From: Ruminococcaceae bacterium UBA1417
GTDB taxonomy: Bacteria > Bacillota > Clostridia > Oscillospirales > Acutalibacteraceae
Assembly (NCBI GenBank): GCA_002305575.1
Contig: DBPP01000041.1
Coordinates: 1 to 29,712 of the forward strand
Length of the DNA stretch: 29,712 nt
Reading direction: 5' to 3'
Shown here: piece after piece, positions 15,020 through 22,321 of the stretch
How positions within the stretch are numbered: the first letter of the stretch is position 1
Layout of the letters: each line of letters starts with the position of its first letter
The notes under the pieces: generated by a model
The model's database searches: none
What the model saw: the letters and a program-made list of their open reading frames with translations, nothing else
Told to the model about the DNA's origin: nothing
Program-made: the position numbers and the translations under genes

Positions 15020-16282
15020 ATGCTCCAAAAAACGCTGCCCTATATTCTGACCGTGGCTGCCTGCAGCGGTCTGGCCGCCAGTTCCATCGGCATCTGTACA
15101 AACGCCATGGGCATTTTTTATACGCCGGTTTCCGAGGAGCTCGGCGTGGGGCGCGGCGCATTCGCGCTGCATGCCACCATTGCCCAGCTTGTTTCCGGCT
15201 TCATCACACCGCTCGTCGCGCGGCTTTTACCGAAATACCCGCTGCGGCCGCTGCTGCTTTGCAGTGTGCTGCCGACCTGCCTTTCCACCGCCCTGATGGC
15301 GTTTGCCCAAAATATGCCGTCGTTTTATATCCTCGGCTTTTTTCGCGGTATCGGTATGGGGTTTTTCTCCCTGATGCCGGTCACCGCCATTTTGAACAAC
15401 TGGTTTCACGCTCGACACGGTCTTGCCGTCGGCATCGCGCTTTCCTGCAGCGGATTGAGCGGCGCGGTGTTCAACCCGGTTTTCAGCGCGATCATCGCAG
15501 ACGTCGGCTGGCAGACTGCATATCTGCTGATGGCGCTCTTTGTGCTGCTGCTCGCGCTGCCCGGCGTTTTCCTGCTCCGGTTTACGCCCGCTGAAAAACA
15601 GCTTTCCCCCTATGGCGGCACAGCCGCCACGCCTTCGGACAGCGTACCCCAATCCAAAACCGCCATTCCGTGGTGTACATCGCTGTTTCTTCTGTGCGGC
15701 TTCACCATTCTGCACACCTCGATCACCGGCATCGCCCAACACCTCACTGGGTATGCGGATTCCATCGGTCTGGGCCTGCAAACCGGCGCCGCCATGGTTT
15801 CGGCCTGCATGGTCGGCAACATCGCCACGAAACTGCTGATCGGCATCCTCAGCGATAAAATCGGGCCGTTCCGCGCTGCGGGGCTAATGATTCTCACAAA
15901 CGCAGGCGCGCTCACGGCGCTTGCCCTGCTGCCCGGGACAGCCGCTGTCCCATTCCTTGCGGCCGCCTTTTTCTACGGCTCGGTTTACTCGGTCGGGGCC
16001 GTCGGCATCCCGCTCATTACGCGCCGTATTTTCGGGCCGGCGCGCTACGCCTCAGCCTACTCCGTACTCACCATTCTGACCAACGTCGGCAGCGCCTCCG
16101 CGCTCACGGTCATCGGCCTGCTCTACGATGTCTCGGGCAGCTACCGCACAGCCCTCTGGGGCGGCCTCATCTTGGATGGCGTGAACCTCGGTCTGCTGAC
16201 GCTTCTTGCAATTCGAAAAAAATATGGAAAGGATCTGGATCACCATGAAAAATGCAATTGTTCTGCTCGCACCGGGCTTTGA
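15020..16282 (+). CDS. Major facilitator superfamily (MFS) transporter
   Basis: A 420-residue permease with 12 predicted transmembrane helices in two halves, separated by a polar linker around residues 193-215. Features are GFFRGIGMGFFSLMPVTAILNNW in helices 4-5, a loop 8-9 motif GILSDKIGPFRAAG (the MFS A-like motif), and symmetrical NxGS/LTILTN segments. It resembles the oxalate/formate antiporter-like group (OFA or monocarboxylate-like MFS), so a small organic acid or sugar acid is a plausible substrate, with low certainty. The ATG at 15020 follows AAGGAAAGGAAA. Its 3' end overlaps the DJ-1 gene by 38 bases, so the two are surely co-transcribed and translationally coupled. Confidence 0.88.
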   Translation: MLQKTLPYILTVAACSGLAASSIGICTNAMGIFYTPVSEELGVGRGAFALHATIAQLVSGFITPLVARLLPKYPLRPLLLCSVLPTCLSTALMAFAQNMPSFYILGFFRGIGMGFFSLMPVTAILNNWFHARHGLAVGIALSCSGLSGAVFNPVFSAIIADVGWQTAYLLMALFVLLLALPGVFLLRFTPAEKQLSPYGGTAATPSDSVPQSKTAIPWCTSLFLLCGFTILHTSITGIAQHLTGYADSIGLGLQTGAAMVSACMVGNIATKLLIGILSDKIGPFRAAGLMILTNAGALTALALLPGTAAVPFLAAAFFYGSVYSVGAVGIPLITRRIFGPARYASAYSVLTILTNVGSASALTVIGLLYDVSGSYRTALWGGLILDGVNLGLLTLLAIRKKYGKDLDHHEKCNCSARTGL

Positions 16283-17399
16283 AGAAAGCGAAGCCCTCAC
16301 CATTGCCGACGTGCTGCGTCGCGGCGGCGTTCAGGTTCAGGTGGCTGCGCTGGAAGACCGTACCGTGACCGGCGGCGCCGGCGTGACGGTTGAAGCCGAC
16401 TGCACGCTTGAAGAAGCCTGCACAGCGCCGGATCTTGTCGTGCTACCCGGCGGGTATCGCGCGGCCGATGCTTTCCAGCACAGCGAAGCGGTATGCGCGC
16501 TGCTGCGCCGCACAGCGGAAGCCGGCGGCATTGTGGCCGCCATGTGCGCCGCGCCGCTTGCACTCGCAGAAGCCGGCCTGCTCGAAAACCGTCGCTTTAC
16601 GGTGTACCCCACCGTGCGCGATCGAATCCACACCGGCACATACGCGCCCGAACCCGTCGTTTGCGACGGCCCGGTGATCACCGGCGAGGGTCCGGCCATT
16701 GTGTACGCCTTTTCCTACGCACTGCTCGACGCGCTCGGCATCGACAGCCAGCCGGTTCAGACGCGGATGCTGTACCGCAGCGCATTCGGAACAAATGCCG
16801 AGCCGCTTCCGGCAGCATTGCCCGAGGTCAAGCCCGAAGCGCGCGACAAAAAGGTAGCCGTACTGATGGCTGAAGGCTTTGAAGAGGGCGAAACCGTCAC
16901 AATTGTCGACCTGCTGCGCCGCCTCGGCTTTGTGTGCGACCCGCTGTACATGGACGCGCCGATCGTCACCGGCATGCAGAAAATGCGCGTACACGGCGAC
17001 CGCCCCTTCTCCGCCGCAAGCGAATACGACGTCGTCTTTCTGCCCGGCGGCCGTCCGGGCGGCGAAAACCTGCGCAACAATCCCGCCGTGCTCGATCTCC
17101 TGCGCGAAATGAACGGACAGCCTGGCAAATACCTCGCGGCCATGTGCGCCGGTACCACGGTGCTCGCGGCGGCGGGCGTCATTTCCGGAAAGCGCATGAC
17201 CGGCTACACCGGTTACGCTGAAAAGCTGCCGGGCGCGATCTTCCTCGAAGACGCCGCCGTCTTTGATCAGAACCTCATCACGAGCCGCGGCCCGGCAACA
17301 CCGTATCCGCTTGCCCTGAAAATGGCCGAAGTGCTCGGTGCAGACACCGCCGCGCTGCGCGCCCGCATGCTTTACCCGCAGGCTGGCGGCATCGGCTGA
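16245..17399 (+). CDS. Tandem DJ-1/PfpI domain protein (two fused copies)
   Basis: A 384-residue protein made of two complete DJ-1/PfpI domains (about 1-190 and 203-384). Each has the nucleophile-elbow cysteine and its partner glutamate: Glu14 in GFEESEA and Cys101 in AAMCAAP, then Glu214 in GFEEGET and Cys301 in AAMCAGT. The spacing is exactly 200 residues, and LPGG precedes each elbow. DJ-1 relatives act as deglycases/glyoxalases, chaperones or thiamine-related hydrolases, usually as homodimers of single domains. A fusion would give a built-in dimer. The ATG at 16245 follows AAAGGATC. It overlaps the MFS gene, which suggests detoxification of reactive carbonyl products of imported sugars (inference). 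Confidence 0.92.
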   Translation: MKNAIVLLAPGFEESEALTIADVLRRGGVQVQVAALEDRTVTGGAGVTVEADCTLEEACTAPDLVVLPGGYRAADAFQHSEAVCALLRRTAEAGGIVAAMCAAPLALAEAGLLENRRFTVYPTVRDRIHTGTYAPEPVVCDGPVITGEGPAIVYAFSYALLDALGIDSQPVQTRMLYRSAFGTNAEPLPAALPEVKPEARDKKVAVLMAEGFEEGETVTIVDLLRRLGFVCDPLYMDAPIVTGMQKMRVHGDRPFSAASEYDVVFLPGGRPGGENLRNNPAVLDLLREMNGQPGKYLAAMCAGTTVLAAAGVISGKRMTGYTGYAEKLPGAIFLEDAAVFDQNLITSRGPATPYPLALKMAEVLGADTAALRARMLYPQAGGIG

Positions 17400-17405
17400 G
17401 CAGCC

Positions 17406-17434
17406 TTGCACTTATTCGCCCCATCTGGTATACT
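17406..17434 (+). promoter_or_regulatory. Promoter for the RpiR regulator gene
   Basis: TTGCAC (17406-17411), 17 bases, TATACT (17429-17434). It begins 7 bases after the DJ-1 stop. Confidence 0.75.
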
Positions 17435-17465
17435 GAAAAAAAGTATTCTGGAGGGGGAATCCCAA

Positions 17466-18254
17466 ATGGCGCATTACGGGCAGCTGCCAATTCTGCTGCT
17501 CTCCGAACTTGCCGCAGGCCACACCGATTCCACGGACTGTCGCATTGCCGCCTACCTGCTCGCCCATTTGGACGACGCGGCGGAAATCACGGTGGAAGGG
17601 GTGGCCGCGGCTTGTGCGGTTTCCAACGGTTCCGTCAGCCGTTTCTGCCGAAATATTGGGTTGGACGGCTTTGCCGAGCTGCGCGAGCTCGTGCACAAGG
17701 AAGGCCGCGCGTTCACGGTGTATGGCGGCGGCTTGGATGTTTCGGCGCAATCCGCCGTATTCGCGGGCTGCGTGGAAGAAAGCCTGCGTCTGGCGACCAA
17801 AACGCTCGACTACACGGCGCTTGACCGGCTGGTGGACGACCTGTGCAGCGCCAGGCGTATTGCGGTTTTCGGTCTTCTGAAATCCGGTACGGCGGCGATG
17901 AACCTGCAGGGCGACCTCGCCATCCTTGGCCTGCCGGCCGTCACGAAGCTCACCTTTCATGAGCAGGTGACTTACCTGCGGGAAGCGCAGCGCGGGGACC
18001 TCCTTCTGCTGTTCAGTTACACGGGGCTGTACCTGCAATACGATCTGCCGCCACGGGTGCTCAACGGCACGTCCGGCGCGAAGCTCTGGCTTGTCACCAG
18101 CCGCCCGGAGGCCGCCGCGCTCTACCCGTCCATTTCGGTTCTCAGCTTCGATTCAAAGCGCGACTTCGCCTCCAACCCGTACCAGATGCAGCTCATTGCG
18201 AGCCTCATTGCCCAGCGGTGCGCTGTTCGGAAGGGACGTGGCGCACATGGCTGA
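17466..18254 (+). CDS. MurR/RpiR family transcriptional regulator
   Basis: A 262-residue sugar-responsive regulator. An N-terminal HTH_6 domain (about residues 5-75) has the recognition part VAAACAVSNGSVSRFCRNIGL. A C-terminal SIS domain (about 110-245) begins RRIAVFGLLKSGTAAMNLQ and continues with DLLLLFSYTGLYL, where the usual SxSG phosphosugar loop is SYTG. It would bind DNA as a dimer and sense a phosphosugar. The ATG at 17466 follows GGAGGGGG. It lies downstream of the MFS/DJ-1 genes with its own promoter and overlaps the GluQ-like gene by 8 bases. Confidence 0.9.
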   Translation: MAHYGQLPILLLSELAAGHTDSTDCRIAAYLLAHLDDAAEITVEGVAAACAVSNGSVSRFCRNIGLDGFAELRELVHKEGRAFTVYGGGLDVSAQSAVFAGCVEESLRLATKTLDYTALDRLVDDLCSARRIAVFGLLKSGTAAMNLQGDLAILGLPAVTKLTFHEQVTYLREAQRGDLLLLFSYTGLYLQYDLPPRVLNGTSGAKLWLVTSRPEAAALYPSISVLSFDSKRDFASNPYQMQLIASLIAQRCAVRKGRGAHG

Positions 18255-19206
18255 GGGCAAAACCGTGCGCGGCCGCTTTGCGCCGAGCCCTTCAGGGCGG
18301 ATGCATCTGGGGAATCTCTGCTGCGCACTCGCCGCATGGCTTTCGGTGCGCAGCCAAAACGGCGTGATGCTGCTGCGCATCGAGGACCTCGATCCCGACC
18401 GCTGCAAGCGGGCGTATGCCGAGCAGCTGATGGATGACCTGCACTGGCTGGGTCTCGACTGGGACGAGGGACCTGGCACGGGGCAAAACGGGCCATACTT
18501 TCAGAGCGAGCGCCGCGCGCTGTACGAGGAAGCGCTGCAAATGCTCCGGCAACAGGGAAAAGTTTACCCCTGCTTCTGCACGCGCGCCCAGCTGCACGCC
18601 GTCTCCGCGCCGCACGCGGGCGACGGCGTATTCCGTTACCCGGGGACTTGCCGCAGTCTTTCGGCGGCCGAAATTGCGAAAAAAAGCAAAACACGCGACC
18701 CAGCACTGCGATTTCGCGCACCGGCGGGCGAAACGCGTTTTGACGATCTGTTTCTTGGCCCGCAGGCGCTGGATGTGCAGGCCGTGTTCGGCGATTTTCT
18801 CGTGCGGCGCAGCGATGGCGTCCACGCCTACCAGCTCGCCGTCACCGTGGACGACGCGCGCATGGGCGTGACGGAGGTTGTCCGCGGACGCGACCTGCTC
18901 GCCTCAACAGCCTGCCAGCTCCGCTTGTTTGAAGCGCTTGGCGCACCCGCGCCGCGTTACGGCCACGTGCCGCTGCTGACAAACACCGAAGGACGGCGGC
19001 TCAGCAAGCGCGAGCAGGACCTCGACGTCGGCGTCCTGCGGGAGCGGTTTGCACCGGAGGCGCTTTGCGGCAAGCTGGCGCATCTGCTCGGCCTTCTGGA
19101 CCGTCCGGAAGCCATTTCCCCGCGCGATTTGATCCCCCTTTTCCCGCGCGCCAACTTCTCCCGCCCGACCATCGCCGTGCCGGCGGATTTTGCCCAGACA
19201 CCGTAA
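18247..19206 (+). CDS. gluQ: Glutamyl-Q tRNA(Asp) synthetase-like protein
   Basis: Truncated glutamyl-tRNA synthetase paralogue of 319 residues, without the anticodon-binding domain. It has the HIGH-like motif PSGRMHLGN near residue 15 and the KMSKS-like motif RRLSKREQD. A zinc-site pattern has CFCTR, then a tyrosine and cysteine in YPGTC, typical of GluQ (YadB). The family attaches glutamate to queuosine in tRNA(Asp). The open frame begins well upstream, inside the RpiR gene; ATG 18247 matches the family N-terminus (GRFAPSPSG). It overlaps the RpiR stop by 8 bases (ATGGCTGA), a coupling arrangement. A role linked to the sugar genes is unlikely; it probably hitch-hikes in the operon. Confidence 0.88.
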   Translation: MAEGKTVRGRFAPSPSGRMHLGNLCCALAAWLSVRSQNGVMLLRIEDLDPDRCKRAYAEQLMDDLHWLGLDWDEGPGTGQNGPYFQSERRALYEEALQMLRQQGKVYPCFCTRAQLHAVSAPHAGDGVFRYPGTCRSLSAAEIAKKSKTRDPALRFRAPAGETRFDDLFLGPQALDVQAVFGDFLVRRSDGVHAYQLAVTVDDARMGVTEVVRGRDLLASTACQLRLFEALGAPAPRYGHVPLLTNTEGRRLSKREQDLDVGVLRERFAPEALCGKLAHLLGLLDRPEAISPRDLIPLFPRANFSRPTIAVPADFAQTP

Positions 19207-19224
19207 ATCCTATGGATATAATGC

Positions 19225-19267
19225 ACAAGAGCGGGAGCCGCCATGGCTTCCCGCTCTTGCTGTTTTT
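19225..19267 (+). terminator. Terminator between gluQ-like and MATE genes
   Basis: Arms 19225-19239 and 19245-19260 (CAAGAGCGGG... against ...CCCGCTCTTG) with a 5-base loop, followed by a T run. It lies between convergent genes and may serve both. Confidence 0.85.
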
Positions 19268-19274
19268 ATATTTC

Positions 19275-20696
19275 TCAGGATGCGCGTTCGGCTTTGCGGC
19301 GCGCGCGCTTCTCACGAAAGGCCGGCAACGCCGCACGGCCCTGCTCCGTAACCGGGCGCACCCACTTGCCCGAATACATGTGAACCTGCATCAAAATAAA
19401 CCGGATGGGTTCGTCGATGTAGCAGCAGGCAAAGACCAGCAAAAACGGCGCCTTCCACACAAGGCCTGTCAGGCACACGCACGGCAACACAACGGCGTAC
19501 ATAAAGGAAATCTCGAGGATCGTCCCATACGCGGCATCTCCGGCCGAGCGATAGGTGTCGTTCTGCGTCCAATTGCACATGCGGATTACGGCTGCGACGC
19601 TGTAGATCATCAGAAGCCCGGCGCCGATCTCGAGCGATTCCCCCGACAGGCTCATCACCGTCAGTAACGGCCGATGGACCGCAAGCAGCGTCATGCACAG
19701 CACAAAAATGCTGCACCCACACAGCAGCACGAGCCGTTTGGCGCGCTCGTAGGCGGCGTCCAGCTCACCTGCGCCGACGCTTTTGCCCACAAGCACCGAA
19801 GCCGCGTTCGAAAAGCCTGCGAAGAAACCGATCACAAGCCCTTCCAGCGTGCGGAACACCGCAATAGCGGCGATGGCCTGCTCAGACTGGCGGCCTAGCA
19901 CAATGTTAATGACCATGTTGCCAACGCCAATCAAAATCTCGTTGCACAGGATCGGAAAGCATTTGACAAAATACGCCTTCACAAATGCGCCGTTCCAGCG
20001 AAAATGCTTGGCAAAGTGAAACAGATACGGGTACCCCTGCGCGCGGCTGAGAATCAGAATAACCGCCATGTTGACGGCGGCGGCGCACGTCGTGGCCAAC
20101 GCCGCGCCGCGCACGCCCATTGCCGGCACGCCGAGCTTGCCGTAGATAAACACCCAGTTCAGGCTCATATTGGTCGCCACCGAGGCGATGGCCGCAAAAA
20201 GCGGGATGCGCACGCGCTCGGTCGAGCGCAGCAGCGCGCTCATCGCCATCGAAATCACCTGCATTGGATATGCAAAGCCGACAATGCGCAGATAATCGAC
20301 GCCAATCGCCTGAATCGCCGTTTTATCCGTGTAAATGCGCATCACGAGCTCCGGCGCAAGCAGCGCAAGGCAGGTGAAGATCGACGCGGAAGCCAGCATA
20401 CAGACGAGCGTCAGGCCATAGGCGCGGTCGATGCCGTCCTCGTCCTGCGCGCCCCAGTACTGCGCAAAAAACAGCATGCCGCCGCCCACAAAGCCCCAGT
20501 ACCCGGAGAACATCAACGACGAAAACTGCGCGCAAAGGCCCACTGCGCCGACGGACGTCTCGCCGAGCGGCGCGATCATCATCGTGTCGACCATGCTGCC
20601 CGTCGTTGTCAGCAGGTTCTGCAGCGCGACCGGAATGGCGATGACCGCGAGGTTTCGCAGGAAAATCCCCCAGCGAAACGCTGATTTTGTTTTCAA
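19275..20696 (-). CDS. MATE family efflux transporter
   Basis: A 473-residue integral membrane protein with about 12 helices, in the MATE/NorM-like group. Recognisable segments are IPVALQNLLTTTGSMVDTMMIAPLG in helix 1, GMLFFAQYWGAQD after helix 2, and the second-half equivalent NAASVLVGKSVGAGELD. It would export drugs or metabolites using a sodium or proton gradient. No ATG lies in frame near the family start. I use TTG 20696, which follows GGGGAG. A seven-codon ATG frame (20716 to 20693) ends in a TGA overlapping this TTG, so initiation may be coupled. The C-terminus is very basic. Confidence 0.88.
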   Translation of the reverse strand: MKTKSAFRWGIFLRNLAVIAIPVALQNLLTTTGSMVDTMMIAPLGETSVGAVGLCAQFSSLMFSGYWGFVGGGMLFFAQYWGAQDEDGIDRAYGLTLVCMLASASIFTCLALLAPELVMRIYTDKTAIQAIGVDYLRIVGFAYPMQVISMAMSALLRSTERVRIPLFAAIASVATNMSLNWVFIYGKLGVPAMGVRGAALATTCAAAVNMAVILILSRAQGYPYLFHFAKHFRWNGAFVKAYFVKCFPILCNEILIGVGNMVINIVLGRQSEQAIAAIAVFRTLEGLVIGFFAGFSNAASVLVGKSVGAGELDAAYERAKRLVLLCGCSIFVLCMTLLAVHRPLLTVMSLSGESLEIGAGLLMIYSVAAVIRMCNWTQNDTYRSAGDAAYGTILEISFMYAVVLPCVCLTGLVWKAPFLLVFACCYIDEPIRFILMQVHMYSGKWVRPVTEQGRAALPAFREKRARRKAERAS

Positions 20697-20730
20697 TTCC
20701 CTCTCCCCATTTCCATTGGATCTCCGCGTA

Positions 20731-20759
20731 AGTATAGCACAGAATCCGCGTAAAAACAA
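20731..20759 (-). promoter_or_regulatory. Promoter for the leftward MATE gene
   Basis: Read leftward: TTGTTT (20759-20754), 17 bases, TATACT (20736-20731), preceded by TG plus one base. The predicted transcription start is only about 8 bases before the seven-codon upstream frame. Confidence 0.75.
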
Positions 20760-20838
20760 TACGATTGCCGCGATTTCGCCGCCATTTGCCCAGCCTTCCG
20801 GCCGTTTGCGGCAGACGGACCGGCGCGGTTCAAAAGCA

Positions 20839-20874
20839 AAGCGAAAGCCAGTCCAAATCGAACCGCTTTCGCTT
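20839..20874 (-). terminator. Possible terminator beyond the ATPase remnant
   Basis: AAGCGAAAGC (20839-20848) and GCTTTCGCTT (20865-20874) are perfect inverted arms around 16 bases. A moderately T-rich tail follows on the minus strand, 33 bases past the ATPase stop. Confidence 0.4.
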
Positions 20875-20906
20875 GTCGTCCTGCGCCAAAAAGCAGGCGC
20901 AAAAAG

Positions 20907-21215
20907 CTATTCAAATTTGCGATCATATAGCAGCGCCGCAATCAATACCACAAAGCAGGAACCCGCATTGTGCACGAGCGCCCCGGTCGTGGGGTTGAGC
21001 AGTTCCAGCAAAGAAAGGACAATCGCCGCGAAGTTGATGCACATGGACAGGGTAATGCTGAGCTTGATGGTGTTCACCGTCGCATTCGACAGCCGTTTTA
21101 GATAAGGTATCTTTGAGAGGTCGTCACGCATCAGGGCGATGTCGGCCGCCTTTGCGTTGTCGCCGGTCAGCAGTACGGTGCCCGTGTGCATGGCGCGCAA
21201 CCGGGCGACCATTTG
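20907..21215 (-). pseudogene. Remnant of a heavy-metal P-type ATPase (C-terminal part, internally deleted)
   Basis: Translation gives VARLRAMHTGTVLLTGDN directly joined to AADIALMRDDLSKIPYLKRLS and then two hydrophobic C-terminal helices ending ALLYDRKFE. In intact P1B ATPases about 70 residues, including the GDGxNDAPAL hinge motif, lie between LTGDN and AADIALM. They are missing here while the frame is kept. Everything N-terminal of the hinge region (metal site, actuator domain, DKTGT) is also absent. The fragment abuts a TetR remnant reading the other way. It cannot be functional. The remaining open frame to the right is TetR-antisense sequence, not ATPase. Confidence 0.8.
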
Positions 21216-21494
21216 CAGGAAAACGACCGGCACATACTCGAGCTGCTGTCGTCCCAAAACAACGAAATTTTCCTGCGCTACTTTAAAAGCAATCTCAAAA
21301 AGCTGATTCTGACGCAGTATGCCGACAAAGGCGCGCTTCAAAATGCGCGGCTTCCGGAAGACTACCTCGTGAACCATATCGCTTCATCCTTTGTGGAAAC
21401 GGTGGATTGGTGGCTTTCCCGCAAGATGCAGGAATCCCCAGAGGAGATCACCGCGTACTTTTTATCCGTAATTGAGCCGGTACTGAATGGCTGA
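21210..21494 (+). pseudogene. Remnant of a TetR family regulator (ligand-binding domain only)
   Basis: About 94 residues, from HLQENDRHILELLSSQ through FLRYFKSNLKKLI, HIASSFVETVDWWLSRKM and ITAYFLSVIEPVLNG. They match the C-terminal domain of TetR/AcrR regulators (the segment with a conserved W before the last helix). The N-terminal helix-turn-helix is missing. The first in-frame ATG (21186) lies in sequence that belongs to the ATPase on the other strand and has no ribosome site. The two remnants meet head-to-head at about 21212, as if a deletion had removed the divergent promoter region and both N-termini. Confidence 0.7.
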
Positions 21495-21536
21495 CAGCTC
21501 CTCAAGCAAGCGCCCGTACGGGCAAATAAAAAGCAC

Positions 21537-21575
21537 AAATGTCCCCTTTTGAACCAAAAAGGGGACATTTTTATT
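21537..21575 (-). terminator. Bidirectional terminator
   Basis: AAATGTCCCCTTTT (21537-21550) pairs perfectly with AAAAGGGGACATTT (21557-21570). The T run follows on the plus strand, and the arms end in A/T runs on both sides. It overlaps the stop of the leftward Cys-rich gene and follows the TetR remnant. Confidence 0.85.
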
Positions 21576-22026
21576 CTCCGTTTTCTTTCAATTCATAATC
21601 ACTGTATGTAAAGTAGTGGCTGGATTGCGGCATATACCGGTCGCAAAGGTGAAAGAAATTTCTGCTTCTTTTGCATCTTTCTGCGTCATTCTCCGTGACA
21701 TACCATAAATCACGGATCTCTTTCGGCTCGAATTCCGTTACACAAAACAGCTGACAATCTGCATTTCCTACAGGACAAAAGTTGCCGTAACGGCAGGACA
21801 GGCAGCACTTTATATGCCAGCCGCTTGGCAGAGCTTTATCGAATTGTATCAACGCTTCCGCTGTGGTTTCGGCATCAAAGCACATTGTGCGCCCTTGCAG
21901 TACAGCACAGATCGATACCCACATATTCGGACCATCCTCGTCGACGATCCTATGTCGGACCAATACTTCCAGCATACCGTTCGGCGTGTGGATGGGCAAG
22001 GTATAAACGCTGTGTTTTTCTTCCAT
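21571..22026 (-). CDS. Cysteine-rich protein of unknown function
   Basis: A 151-residue soluble protein. The N-terminal half is a small beta-rich region (VYTLPIHTPNGMLEVLVRHRIVDEDGP). The C-terminal half has clustered cysteines at 74, 75, 78, 84, 91, 95, 118 and 128 (CCLSCRYGNFCPVGNADC), which could bind zinc or an iron-sulfur cluster. The end is EPKEIRDLWYVTENDAERCKRSR and YFTYSDYELK. I have the impression of a family recurring in Clostridia but know no name or function. The ATG at 22026 is preferred: upstream codons look unrelated, and GGTGA lies just before the ATG. It stands alone between a terminator and the divergent radical SAM gene. Confidence 0.75.
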   Translation of the reverse strand: MEEKHSVYTLPIHTPNGMLEVLVRHRIVDEDGPNMWVSICAVLQGRTMCFDAETTAEALIQFDKALPSGWHIKCCLSCRYGNFCPVGNADCQLFCVTEFEPKEIRDLWYVTENDAERCKRSRNFFHLCDRYMPQSSHYFTYSDYELKENGE

Positions 22027-22215
22027 ACAATCACCAGCTTTCCTCGATCCAATTGAATTACACGCTTTCACAACGGCAGGACACAGCTGGTTCTCTCCCA
22101 AACAGGATCGCAGTGGAAGGCGCAGCACGCAATCCATGGCCGCCGAACCATGTTGAAAGAAACGACCGCTGTTTTTTCCATATCCAAACCACTGGGTAAC
22201 GCTTCAGAAATCAGA

Positions 22216-22250
22216 GAAGGTTCATAAAATAACACCATGTATGAACCTTC
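22216..22250. repeat. Inverted repeat upstream of the radical SAM promoter
   Basis: GAAGGTTCATA (22216-22226) and TATGAACCTTC (22240-22250) are perfect 11-bp arms around 13 bases, ending 8 bases before the -35. It has no T run, so it looks more like an operator or element boundary than a terminator. Confidence 0.5.
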
Positions 22251-22257
22251 CCCGTGC

Positions 22258-22287
22258 TTGATTTACCCCGGTTGGATATAGTATAAT
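22258..22287 (+). promoter_or_regulatory. Promoter for the radical SAM gene
   Basis: TTGATT (22258-22263), 18 bases, TATAAT (22282-22287). It lies 35 bases before the start codon. Confidence 0.7.
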
Positions 22288-22321
22288 TTCTGTACAAGCG
22301 ATCGTCAAGGGGGAATGTATT

